From: Succinivibrionaceae bacterium | Lineage (GTDB): Bacteria > Pseudomonadota > Gammaproteobacteria > Enterobacterales > Succinivibrionaceae | Length of the DNA stretch: 64,000 nt | NCBI GenBank assembly: GCA_019420905.1 | Contig: JAHZGH010000011.1 | Coordinates: 1-64,000, forward strand | Direction: 5' to 3' | Part shown: positions 27,195 through 35,453 of the stretch, in pieces | Layout: the number at the start of each line of letters is the position of its first letter | How positions within the stretch are numbered: position 1 is the first letter of the stretch | The notes under the pieces: model-generated | Seen by the model: only the letters and a program-made list of their open reading frames with translations | Told to the model about the DNA's origin: nothing | The model's database searches: none | Program-made: the position numbers and the translations under genes

Positions 27195-28763
27195 ATGAAT
27201 ACTAATATTACATACGCTAAATCATTAATCCTAAATTTTATGGGTAATGCCCCGGCTTGGTATAAAAATACTATAATAGCTTTTTTAATTATCAATCCAA
27301 TCGTAGCATATGTATCCATGTACGCTGCCGGCTGGTTATTAATCGCCGAATTTATTTTCACTTTAGCAATGGCTCTTGAGAGCTACCCTTTAGAATCAGG
27401 TGGACTGATTGTTGCTGAAGCCTGTTTTATCGGCATGTGTGATATGGAAATGGTTACGCATGAGATTTATGGCAACTTAGAAGTACTCCTGCTCTTGATG
27501 TTTATGGTTGCAGGCATTCACTTTGTACGCGATTTTCTATTATTTTTCTTCACTAAAATAATGGTTCACGTAAGATCGCATGTAATGCTGGCCTTCCTCT
27601 TCTGCTCCTTAAGCGGCTTGATCTCAGCCTTCGTCGATGCTCTTACAGTATTAGCAATTATTATTTCAACCTGCGTAGGCTTATATCAGCTGTACATATC
27701 TACCATCTCAGACAACAAGCTAGCTTTAATAAGCGTTAAAGAAAATGTTATTCCTCAAGAATTTCAAAAAGATCTTGAAGAATTCCGCGCTTTTTTACGT
27801 TCAATATTAATGCACGCTGCCGTAGGTACCACTATAGGAGGCATCTGCACTATCGTAGGCGAGCCGCAGAATTTAATCGTCGGCAGCATCTGCGGCTGGA
27901 ACTTTACGGACTTTGCTCTGCGCATGTCTCCAGTTTCACTGCCTATTGTAATTTTTGGCCTTTCTACCTGCTTCCTAATTGAAAAATTCAAGCTCTTCGG
28001 CTATGGTCATACCATGCCTGACTCTGTGTATAAGATCTTGCTTCAGCAGGACGAAAAGAACTATATGCATATGAGCCGCCGTGATAAGCTCAACCTGATT
28101 ATTCAATGCTTATGCTGTATATATCTAGTTGCCGCTTTAGGCTTGCATTTAGCTTCAGTAGGCATTATCGGCTTATCCATCATCATTTTTGCCACAAGCT
28201 TCTGCGGCGCCTCTGAATCGGATATCGGCAAAGCCTTTGTCGAATCTATGCCTTTCTGCGCCCTTTTATGCGTGTTCTTTGCGGTAGTAGCTATAATTTC
28301 AGCTCAAGGCTTATTTGATCCGATTGTAGCTTGGGTGTTCTCAACGGATGAGCAGTATCATCTGCCTATCTTTTATTTAGCTAACGGCATCATCTCAGCT
28401 GTCTCAGATAATGTATTTGTGGCTACTATCTATATTCAGCAGGTTCGCGACAGCCTGTTCAATAATGTAATTACTCCTGAGCACTTTGATAATTTAGCCG
28501 TTGCCATCAACGCCGGAACTAACTTGCCGTCAGTTGCAACTCCTAACGGCCAGTCAGCCTTTTTATTCCTGCTGACCTCCCCTTTAGCTCCTCTTATCAG
28601 ACTGCCGTATCTTAGAATGATGTGGATGGCTTTACCATATACCATCGTGCTAACCATAGTAGGCCTAATCTGTACCTGGTTTGTTATGCCTGAAGTTACC
28701 AACTGGTTTATTCAGGAAGGATTCCTTGAAAGTGCAACCTTAGAAAGCGTTGCCAAACCATAA
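27195..28763 (+). CDS. nhaB: NhaB Na+/H+ antiporter, copy 1
   Basis: This 522-residue inner-membrane antiporter has the NhaB layout of about twelve membrane segments. AFVDALTVLAI near residue 145, TTIGGICTIVGEPQNLIVG near 213 and SDNVFVATIYI near 407 are hallmark blocks, and the NLPSVATPNGQSAFLF segment close to residue 450 is nearly invariant. NhaB exports Na+ in exchange for protons and supports pH and sodium homeostasis. It is full length. A second, closely related copy follows 397 bases downstream, with a terminator between them, so the two are separately transcribed. Which of the two is the ancestral nhaB is suggested by the dsbB neighbour of copy 2. Confidence 0.93.
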   Translation: MNTNITYAKSLILNFMGNAPAWYKNTIIAFLIINPIVAYVSMYAAGWLLIAEFIFTLAMALESYPLESGGLIVAEACFIGMCDMEMVTHEIYGNLEVLLLLMFMVAGIHFVRDFLLFFFTKIMVHVRSHVMLAFLFCSLSGLISAFVDALTVLAIIISTCVGLYQLYISTISDNKLALISVKENVIPQEFQKDLEEFRAFLRSILMHAAVGTTIGGICTIVGEPQNLIVGSICGWNFTDFALRMSPVSLPIVIFGLSTCFLIEKFKLFGYGHTMPDSVYKILLQQDEKNYMHMSRRDKLNLIIQCLCCIYLVAALGLHLASVGIIGLSIIIFATSFCGASESDIGKAFVESMPFCALLCVFFAVVAIISAQGLFDPIVAWVFSTDEQYHLPIFYLANGIISAVSDNVFVATIYIQQVRDSLFNNVITPEHFDNLAVAINAGTNLPSVATPNGQSAFLFLLTSPLAPLIRLPYLRMMWMALPYTIVLTIVGLICTWFVMPEVTNWFIQEGFLESATLESVAKP

Positions 28764-28825
28764 GCGGCTAACATTGCAAATTGTGAATAATTACAAAATA
28801 ACATTCTAAAATGTCACATTTACAG

Positions 28826-28861
28826 CCCCATTTGCGTATCATCTGCAAATGGGGTTTATTT
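28826..28861 (+). terminator. Terminator after nhaB copy 1
   Basis: CCCCATTTGC at 28826-28835 pairs perfectly with GCAAATGGGG at 28845-28854 around a 9-base loop and is followed by TTTATTTTT. It lies 62 bases after the stop. Confidence 0.9.
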
Positions 28862-29160
28862 TTGAAAAAAAAGCTAATTTTTTAACAAGCACGAGCAAAA
28901 TTTAATTTTTTAAAAAATTATTCTTTATATTCATATAATTAATAACAATACACCCCTTAGGTACGCAAACGTTAACGGTTACGCCTTATAAAATTTTCTT
29001 AAAATTTAATTTTAGCTTTTATCAAATATTATGAAAATTTAGAACATTCTATATTTTTTTTTGATTTATGAAGTCTAGCTCTAACAATAAAAAAAGCTTT
29101 TGCTTAAAATCTGAATATTAAAAAATCATAATTAACAACGTTAAAAAAGGACTTAACTTC
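28862..29160. promoter_or_regulatory. Leader and promoter region of nhaB copy 2
   Basis: Inside this AT-rich interval, 28960-28985 stands out as GC-richer and imperfectly palindromic around GTTAAC at 28971-28976, with GGTACGC on one side and TACGCC on the other. It could be an operator or part of a structured 5' leader. An AAGGA ribosome-binding site lies 10 bases before the ATG at 29161. No riboswitch class was recognised. Confidence 0.4.
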
Positions 29161-30753
29161 ATGTCAGCAAATCTCACCGCGCCCAAGGCGTTTGCCCTAA
29201 ACTTTATGGGTACAGCGCCGGTATGGTACAAATTGTTCATTTTGATGTGCCTAATCATAAACCCAATCCTGTTTATGATTTCCCCATTTGTCTGTGGCTG
29301 GGTATTAGTTTTAGAGTTTATTTTTACCTTAGCTATGGCTCTTGAGTGTTATCCTCTGCAGCCAGGCGGACTCTTAGCTATTGAAGCCTGTTTTATAGGC
29401 ATGTGTACTATGGACGGCGTTAAGCATGAAATTTTCAATAACCTAGAAGTTCTGTTATTGCTTATGTTCATGTTAGGTGGCATTCACTTTGTGCGTGATT
29501 TCCTGCTTTTCATCTTCTCAAAGATATTAGTAAAAGTTCGCTCCCATGTTATGATCGCCTTCCTTTTCTGCTTTGTCGGCGGTTTTTTGGCTGCGTTCGT
29601 TGATGCCTTAACTGTTTTGGCCGTTATCATTGCAGTATGCATGGGCTTATACAGGGTTTACCATACTTTCATCTGCGGCGATGCTGCAACCTCTCGTCTG
29701 TCAGACGATCACTTTGTTCCAGATGAGTATAAAAAAGACCTCGAAGATTTCCGTGCCTTCCTGCGTTCTATTCTGATGCATGCAGCTGTCGGTACTACTA
29801 TCGGCGGTGTTGCAACCTTAGTAGGTCAGCCGCAGAATTTAATTGTAGGTAACGTTTCCGGCTGGTCCTTCGTCGAATTCTTTATTCGTATGTCGCCGGT
29901 TTCCATTCCTATTTTTATCTTTGGCTTTTCTACCTGCTTAATCGTTGAAAAGCTAGGCTGGTTCGGTTTCGGCGCTAAAATGCCTGAGTCTGTGTACAAG
30001 GTATTATTACGTCAGGATCAAATCTATTCAGAAAACCTTACCATTCGCGATAAGCTTAAGTTAGCTGTCCAGGCATGCTGCTGCATTTGGCTAGTTATCG
30101 CCTTAGCCTTCCACTTTGCTGCTGTAGGCTTGATTGGCTTGTCTATCATTGTCCTGGCTACTACCTTATGCGGTATTACCACTGAAGAAGAGGTCGGCAA
30201 AGCCTTCACTGAATCTATGCCGTTCTGCTCTTTATTGTGCGTATTCTTTGTTATCGTTACAGTTATCGCCGAGCAGGGCTTATTCATTCCATTCATCGAA
30301 TGGGTATTCTCCGTTCCAAGAGAGGCTCAGATCCCGATCTTCTATTTGGCTAACGGTATTATTTCCTCAGTATCAGATAACGTATTCGTAGCTACCATCT
30401 ATATTGAGCAGGTTCATGCTGCATTAGTTAACGGCATTATCTCAGGCGAGCACTACAATGATCTGGCTATTGCCATCAATGCAGGTACTAACCTCCCGTC
30501 TGTTGCCACTCCAAACGGTCAGGCTGCTTTCCTGTTCCTCTTAACCTCAGCTATAGCTCCGCTTGTAAAACTTCCTTACATGCGTATGATGTGGATGGCT
30601 TTGCCGTATACCATTGTTTTAACAATTGTAGGTCTTATCGGTACATCAGTTATTTTACCGGATCTCACTCAGTGGTATATTGATATGGGCTGGATCACTT
30701 CCGGTGAAATTGAACATGCGGCGGAAATAATTAAATCATCCGTCGCTCACTGA
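29161..30753 (+). CDS. nhaB: NhaB Na+/H+ antiporter, copy 2
   Basis: The 530-residue protein is a full-length NhaB with the same blocks as its neighbour: AFVDALTVLAV, TTIGGVATLVGQPQNLIVG, SDNVFVATIYI and NLPSVATPNGQAAFLF. It differs clearly through the cytoplasmic loop near 180-200 and the C-terminal tail, and its codon use is more GC-rich than copy 1, so the duplication is not recent. dsbB follows 24 bases downstream, reproducing the nhaB-dsbB arrangement known from E. coli and Vibrio, so this copy is probably the orthologue. ATG start with AAGGA. Confidence 0.94.
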   Translation: MSANLTAPKAFALNFMGTAPVWYKLFILMCLIINPILFMISPFVCGWVLVLEFIFTLAMALECYPLQPGGLLAIEACFIGMCTMDGVKHEIFNNLEVLLLLMFMLGGIHFVRDFLLFIFSKILVKVRSHVMIAFLFCFVGGFLAAFVDALTVLAVIIAVCMGLYRVYHTFICGDAATSRLSDDHFVPDEYKKDLEDFRAFLRSILMHAAVGTTIGGVATLVGQPQNLIVGNVSGWSFVEFFIRMSPVSIPIFIFGFSTCLIVEKLGWFGFGAKMPESVYKVLLRQDQIYSENLTIRDKLKLAVQACCCIWLVIALAFHFAAVGLIGLSIIVLATTLCGITTEEEVGKAFTESMPFCSLLCVFFVIVTVIAEQGLFIPFIEWVFSVPREAQIPIFYLANGIISSVSDNVFVATIYIEQVHAALVNGIISGEHYNDLAIAINAGTNLPSVATPNGQAAFLFLLTSAIAPLVKLPYMRMMWMALPYTIVLTIVGLIGTSVILPDLTQWYIDMGWITSGEIEHAAEIIKSSVAH

Positions 30754-30777
30754 TACGCTATCTAAGGAGATATCAAG

Positions 30778-31326
30778 GTGCTACGGTTTATTAAAGAATT
30801 TTCCCGCAAAAGATTTTGTTGGCTTTTACTGATACTTCTGGGTATCGGTCTTGAAGGAGCGGGATTATATTTTCAATACGGATTGCACCTTGATCCATGC
30901 GTAAACTGCGTCTATGAGAGAGCCTGGTTTTTAGGATTTATTCTAGCAGGCCTGATAGGCTTCCTCTCTGCCCCCTTTTGGTTTTTCAGATTAATTGCAG
31001 TTTTAATCTTCTTAGCATCTTCAATTGGGGGATTTTTCACTGCAGTAGAGCACTATGACAGTACCTTGGCAAATACCAATATTTTTGCCAGTTCCTGCAA
31101 ATTAAAAGCATCTTTTCCTGACTTTTTAAAGCTTGACGAATGGCTGCCTTGGATGTTTAAGCCAAATGGCAATTGCGGTCCTTTAGACTGGAGCTTTCTA
31201 TCCCTATCTATGCCGCAGTGGCTAATTATAATTTATATATGCGGAATCCTAGCTTCCATACTGATGCTTTTATCATTCTTAGTTAAAAGCCAAAGGTACA
31301 GCCGCTACGATAGATACTACCATTAA
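30778..31326 (+). CDS. dsbB: Disulfide bond formation protein DsbB
   Basis: This 182-residue four-helix membrane protein reoxidises DsbA and passes electrons to quinones. The first periplasmic pair is Cys41 and Cys44 in DPCVNCVYER, and the second-loop pair is Cys107 and Cys133 (SSCKLK and GNCGPLDW), so all four redox cysteines are present. The residue numbers of the first pair match the E. coli protein. The start is GTG, fixed by a strong AAGGAGA at 30764-30770. It is co-transcribed with nhaB copy 2 and followed by a strong terminator. A DsbA gene is not in the window. Confidence 0.93.
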   Translation: MLRFIKEFSRKRFCWLLLILLGIGLEGAGLYFQYGLHLDPCVNCVYERAWFLGFILAGLIGFLSAPFWFFRLIAVLIFLASSIGGFFTAVEHYDSTLANTNIFASSCKLKASFPDFLKLDEWLPWMFKPNGNCGPLDWSFLSLSMPQWLIIIYICGILASILMLLSFLVKSQRYSRYDRYYH

Positions 31327-31329
31327 ATA

Positions 31330-31353
31330 AAAAACCGGCTTATGCCGGTTTTT
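31330..31353 (+). terminator. Terminator after dsbB
   Basis: AAAAACCGGC (31330-31339) pairs perfectly with GCCGGTTTTT (31344-31353) around TTAT. It starts 4 bases after the dsbB stop. Confidence 0.93.
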
Positions 31354-31633
31354 GTTCCAAAATAAAGCCTGCTTATTTTATAATATGTATTTTTGCACTA
31401 CTTTAACACGCTCATTATGAATTTATTGCTTATAAATAAATCTAAATTCATAATAAAAAAGCCTTTTATTTCCTAAAATATTAAAAGATTATTAATATTT
31501 TACGAAAGATTTTAACTTAAATTTAACGCACCAAATGAGTGCTTTTTATATTAAATCAAGCATAGTTGCTTTTGTAAATATATACTGACTCCATATTTTG
31601 ATTATAAACACTAGTAAAAAGGGCGAAACAGTC

Positions 31634-32368
31634 ATGGCGATGATTAAGCTTGACCATATCAATAAATTCTTTGGCGACCTTCATGTATTAAAGGATGTTA
31701 ATCTTGAGGTTGCTGAAGGTGAAAAATTGGTAATTATCGGACCTTCAGGATCTGGAAAATCTACAACTGTACGTTGCATGAACTTCTTAGAAGTTCCAAC
31801 CTCAGGTCATGTTTATATTGATGGTCATGAATTAACAGCAAAGAACAAAACCAAGATTATTCGAGATTACGAATCTATGGTTTTCCAATCTTTTAATCTT
31901 TATCCTCATTTAGACGTTTTAACTAACCTTACCTTAGCTCCAGTTAAAATTCACGGCAAGTCTAAAAAAGAAGCTACTGAACTGGCAATGCATTACCTTG
32001 GCGTAGTTGGTCTTAAAGATAAAGCTCATGTTTATCCAACTACCCTATCAGGCGGTCAGCAGCAGCGTATTGCTATTGCTCGTGCATTATGCTGTCAAAG
32101 CAAAATTATTCTCTTTGACGAGCCGACCTCAGCATTAGATCCTGAAACTATTCAGGAAGTATTAGACGTAATGGTTAAACTTGCTAAAGAATCTAATATT
32201 ACTATGGTAGTAGTTACCCATGAGATGGGCTTTGCAAGACAGGTGGCAGACCGTGTAGTCTTTATGGCAGATGGTCAAGTGATTGAAGAAGGTACTCCAG
32301 AGCACTTCTTTACAAATCCTCAGCATGATCGTGTAAAGCAATTCTTAGGCAAAATACTCAAACACTAG
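31634..32368 (+). CDS. Polar amino acid ABC transporter, ATP-binding protein (GlnQ/GltL-like)
   Basis: The 244-residue ATPase energises uptake of a polar amino acid. Walker A is GPSGSGKST (about 36-44), the signature LSGGQQQR lies near residue 137, Walker B is ILFDEPTSALD just after, and the switch is VVTHEMGFA. It is full length and of the GlnQ/HisP/GltL class. The start ATG 31634 is chosen because AAAAAGGG lies upstream; ATG 31640 is possible. It is the first gene of an operon encoding the ATPase, binding protein and two permeases. Substrate class (Glu/Gln/Asp-type) is inference from the family. Confidence 0.9.
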   Translation: MAMIKLDHINKFFGDLHVLKDVNLEVAEGEKLVIIGPSGSGKSTTVRCMNFLEVPTSGHVYIDGHELTAKNKTKIIRDYESMVFQSFNLYPHLDVLTNLTLAPVKIHGKSKKEATELAMHYLGVVGLKDKAHVYPTTLSGGQQQRIAIARALCCQSKIILFDEPTSALDPETIQEVLDVMVKLAKESNITMVVVTHEMGFARQVADRVVFMADGQVIEEGTPEHFFTNPQHDRVKQFLGKILKH

Positions 32369-32384
32369 CTAAAAGGAGATTTTT

Positions 32385-33218
32385 ATGCGTTATTTGTCTA
32401 AAGTCTTAAGTGCTGCAGTTGCAGCTTCAGTATTGATGACCTCTCAAGCCTTTGCTGCAGATTCTGATATTCCTGAAATTAAAGCAATCCAGGATCGCGG
32501 TGTTTTAAAGGTTGGTGTAAAAAATGCTGTTATCGGCTTTAGTTTCCAAGATCCTTTAACTGGTGAATATACTGGTTTAGAAGACTCTTTAGCCGAAATG
32601 ATCGCCGACAGCTTGGGTGTTGACGTTGAATTTACCACCGTCACTGCCGCAACTCGTTCTGAGCTTATTGATTCTGGTGACTTAGATGTAGTTTTAGCTA
32701 CCTTCACCATTACCGAAGAGCGTAAGCAGCACTGGGATTTCTCTACTCCTTACTTCACCGATCATGTTTCAGTTTTAGTTGAGGACAGCAGCGGCATTAA
32801 ATCTATTGCTGACTTAAAGGGCAAGATTGTAGGCGTATCTTCAGGCTCTTCTTCAGCACGTGCCTTAACTCAAGCCATGATTGAGGCTAAGGTTATTGAC
32901 GGTAAGGATTTTGACTATGCCAACTTTGACCCTGCTACCTGGTCTGAGGGCGTAAAATTCCATCAGTTTGATGACTATCCGGCAATTTCCACTGCCTTAA
33001 GCGCAAACGAAATTCAGGCTTTCTGCGTAGACAAGTCCATCTTGGCTGTTTATCACACCAAAGGCCGTTCTTATCTTCCAGAGCAGTTCTCTCCTCAGGA
33101 GTACGGTGCTGTAACTAAGAAAGGCTCTGGCTTATCTGCCTACGTTGACAACCTCATCAAACAATGGCTAGCTGACGGTACTATCGACAAGTTAATCAAA
33201 GAAAACAATCTTGATTAA
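32385..33218 (+). CDS. Periplasmic polar amino acid-binding protein
   Basis: This 277-residue solute-binding protein (family 3) has a signal peptide ending at QAFA (cleavage after residue 24). RGVLKVGVKNAVIGFSF lies near 39-55, the ligand-contacting TFTITEERKQHW near 106-117 matches the family signature, and FSTPYFTDHVSVLV follows. Family members bind glutamate, aspartate, glutamine or cysteine in the periplasm and deliver them to the HisM/GltJK-type permeases encoded next. AGGAG lies just before the ATG. A hairpin immediately after the stop separates it from the permease genes. The exact ligand is not determinable by eye. Confidence 0.9.
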   Translation: MRYLSKVLSAAVAASVLMTSQAFAADSDIPEIKAIQDRGVLKVGVKNAVIGFSFQDPLTGEYTGLEDSLAEMIADSLGVDVEFTTVTAATRSELIDSGDLDVVLATFTITEERKQHWDFSTPYFTDHVSVLVEDSSGIKSIADLKGKIVGVSSGSSSARALTQAMIEAKVIDGKDFDYANFDPATWSEGVKFHQFDDYPAISTALSANEIQAFCVDKSILAVYHTKGRSYLPEQFSPQEYGAVTKKGSGLSAYVDNLIKQWLADGTIDKLIKENNLD

Positions 33219-33233
33219 AATTTAAAATGCTGA

Positions 33234-33256
33234 CCCCTGATAAAATCAGGGGTTTT
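33234..33256 (+). terminator. Intra-operon hairpin after the binding-protein gene
   Basis: CCCCTGA (33234-33240) pairs perfectly with TCAGGGG (33246-33252) around five bases, followed by TTTT. It lies between the binding protein and the first permease. It probably ends part of the transcripts or protects their 3' ends, so binding protein is made in excess. Confidence 0.8.
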
Positions 33257-33280
33257 AATCTTAACTAGCGGAAATTTTGC

Positions 33281-34015
33281 ATGGAAACCCTATTTTCACC
33301 CGTAGCCTGGCTAAAAGTCTGGACTTATCGGGAAACCTTTTTGCTTGGATTTCTAACCACTCTTGAGACTGCAGTATTTGCAATTATTATCTCAATGGCA
33401 TTAGGTATTCTTTTTGGTCTAATGTCCACAAGCAATAAAACATCTTTACGTATTATCGCCAGAGTTTATGTAGAATTTATCCAAAATACACCTCTATTGC
33501 TGCAGATATGCTTCCTATATTATGCCCTGTCATTTTCAGGCCATAGCATCGGTATTTTGCTCTCTGGCATTGTCTCTATTGGCATATATCACGGTGCCTA
33601 CATGGCCGAAGTAATTCGTGCCGGAATTCAGTCTATCCATAAAGGACAATTTGAAGCAGCTCAGTCACAGGGCTTTAATTATATAGGAATGATGTATCAC
33701 ATCATTCTGCCGCAGAGCATCAAGATAATTTTACCGCCGTCTGTAAATCAGGTCGTAAACCTAATTAAAAATACCTCCTGCTTATATATCATTGGCGGCT
33801 CTGATTTAATTTCTCTAACTTATAGCTTCGTAACCGGCATCAATACTGGTGGAGCTTATGGTCCGGCTTACTTAGTTTCAGGTTTATTATTCTTCATTTT
33901 CTGCTATCCGTTATCTAAGATGGCAAGCTCGTGGGAAAATAATCTTAAAAAACGCGACCAGATGCAAAATATGAAGAAAAAGGCGACTGTTGTAAAGGAG
34001 AATTCTGATGATTGA
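33281..34015 (+). CDS. Polar amino acid ABC transporter permease 1 (HisM/GltJ-like)
   Basis: This 244-residue inner-membrane permease has about five membrane helices. The EAA loop that contacts the ATPase appears as FEAAQSQGFNYIGMMYHIIL (about 125-144). LIQNTPLLLQI-type sequence near residue 67 is typical of the polar-amino-acid permease family. It overlaps the second permease gene by 8 bases, indicating translational coupling and a heterodimeric channel. Confidence 0.89.
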   Translation: METLFSPVAWLKVWTYRETFLLGFLTTLETAVFAIIISMALGILFGLMSTSNKTSLRIIARVYVEFIQNTPLLLQICFLYYALSFSGHSIGILLSGIVSIGIYHGAYMAEVIRAGIQSIHKGQFEAAQSQGFNYIGMMYHIILPQSIKIILPPSVNQVVNLIKNTSCLYIIGGSDLISLTYSFVTGINTGGAYGPAYLVSGLLFFIFCYPLSKMASSWENNLKKRDQMQNMKKKATVVKENSDD

Positions 34016-34775
34016 AGAATGGGCCGCCAGCTTTAGTATCTTATCTAAAAGCGCTATTTGGATTTATATCTTAAAGGGAACCTTATTTACTCTTATCATC
34101 TCAGCTATTGCTGTAATCATAGGCGTAGCTTTCGGTTCTATCCTAGCCTTAGTGCGCAATTACTGCAATGATCCAAAATACAGGATCTTTAAGTATGCCG
34201 CTACCGCTTATATTGAAATTTTCAGAAATACTCCGCTGCTTCTGTGGATTTTTATTTGCGTAGTATTCTGCCCTTGCCCTGAAATTTTCAAGCACCGCCT
34301 ATTCGGCCTATCTACGGTGGAGACTGGCTTATTATTTAAAGCTTCAGTAGCTTTAATCCTGTTTGCCTCATCCGTTATTGCTGAAATTATCCGCGGCGGC
34401 TTAAATTCAGTTGCTCGCGGCCAATTTGAAGCAGGTCTCTCCCAGGGCTTCAATATTGTGCAGGTAATGTTCTATATTGTCCTGCCGCAGGCTTTGCGTA
34501 ATGTAATTCCTACCTTATTGAGCCAGATCATTACAACCATCAAAGACTCTTCATATTTAGCTAACGTAGCTACTATTGAGCTAATGGCCCGCGTAAGACA
34601 ATTATTATCCTCAGCTAATATGTACAACGGCTTAAATGCAATCAACGTATCTGATGTATTTGTACTTTACGGCTGTGCAGCAGCAATTTACTTTATTATC
34701 AACTTCTCTCTGTCTCTTTTAGTACGCCGCCTGCAGAATAACAAGCCTAAGCGTCTAGTTTTGACAGAAAATTAA
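34008..34775 (+). CDS. Polar amino acid ABC transporter permease 2 (HisQ/GltK-like)
   Basis: The 255-residue partner permease has the same architecture, with FRNTPLLLWI near residue 73 and the EAA loop FEAGLSQGFNIVQVMFYIVL at about 142-161. An unusual insertion with three cysteines (CVVFCPCPE, about 84-92) follows the third helix; it faces the membrane or periplasm and its role is unknown. Its start overlaps the preceding permease gene by 8 bases. The cytidylate-kinase-like gene follows 13 bases later. Confidence 0.89.
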   Translation: MIEEWAASFSILSKSAIWIYILKGTLFTLIISAIAVIIGVAFGSILALVRNYCNDPKYRIFKYAATAYIEIFRNTPLLLWIFICVVFCPCPEIFKHRLFGLSTVETGLLFKASVALILFASSVIAEIIRGGLNSVARGQFEAGLSQGFNIVQVMFYIVLPQALRNVIPTLLSQIITTIKDSSYLANVATIELMARVRQLLSSANMYNGLNAINVSDVFVLYGCAAAIYFIINFSLSLLVRRLQNNKPKRLVLTEN

Positions 34776-34788
34776 AGGAAGATTGGAA

Positions 34789-35391
34789 ATGAAACCATAT
34801 GTAATTACAATCTCACGTCAATTTGCAAGCATGGGCCGTACCATTGCACAATTGATGGCAAAAGATCTCAATATAAATTTTTATGATCGTGATATTGTAG
34901 CTGAGACGGCCAAACGCCTGGGCTTGATGAAAAAGGACATCAGCGATTATGATGAGCAAGCCCATGAAGGCTTCTTCATGCGCAAGAACTACCTCTTCCG
35001 CTTTTCATCATATTCAATTCGCGATGAAATCTTTGAAACGCAGAAGAATGTCATCTTAGATTTTGTTTCTAAGGGCTCATGCATCATCGTCGGACGCTGT
35101 GCTGACAGTATTCTGCGCGACCATCCGAATGCCTTGCATGTTTACGTTTATGCTCCATTCGAAAAGCGCCTGGATAATTGCGTCAGCAAGCTCATGATGG
35201 ACAGAAAAGATGCAATCAGCGCTATCAAGAAAGTCGATACTGCGCGCAGCGCCTACAGACGCATTTACTGCCCAGATTGCAAGACCGAATTTGACGATCG
35301 CGATTTGATGATCGACAGCAGCCGCTTCGGAGAAAATTTAACCGCTAAGCTATTAGTTGACATAGTGAAGAACACTATTGCCAAAGAATAA
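34789..35391 (+). CDS. Cytidylate kinase-like family protein
   Basis: This 200-residue protein belongs to the cytidylate kinase-like family (Cmk-related P-loop fold). The start VITISRQFASMGRTIAQLMA lies where Cmk has its P-loop, here in the divergent form of this family, and FYDRDIVAETAKRLG near 35 and IIVGRCADSIL near 103 are family segments. Its true substrate is unknown. The start is ATG 34789 with AAGGAAG upstream; a TTG six bases earlier is ignored. It is the last gene of the amino-acid ABC operon, an uncommon position for such a kinase, and is followed by a strong terminator. Confidence 0.8.
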   Translation: MKPYVITISRQFASMGRTIAQLMAKDLNINFYDRDIVAETAKRLGLMKKDISDYDEQAHEGFFMRKNYLFRFSSYSIRDEIFETQKNVILDFVSKGSCIIVGRCADSILRDHPNALHVYVYAPFEKRLDNCVSKLMMDRKDAISAIKKVDTARSAYRRIYCPDCKTEFDDRDLMIDSSRFGENLTAKLLVDIVKNTIAKE

Positions 35392-35417
35392 TTATTCTAA
35401 TATCTTACTTTAAAATT

Positions 35418-35444
35418 AAAAAAGGACCATTAAGGTCCTTTTTT
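35418..35444 (+). terminator. Terminator of the ABC operon
   Basis: AAAAAAGGACC (35418-35428) pairs perfectly with GGTCCTTTTTT (35434-35444) around ATTAA. The flanking A and T runs make it work in both directions, so it may also serve the convergent tatD-type gene. Confidence 0.92.
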
Positions 35445-35453
35445 ATTTTCCCT

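Noticed and set aside
30024..30391. Open frames overlapping nhaB copy 2
   Set aside because: They are antisense or out-of-frame shadows of nhaB.
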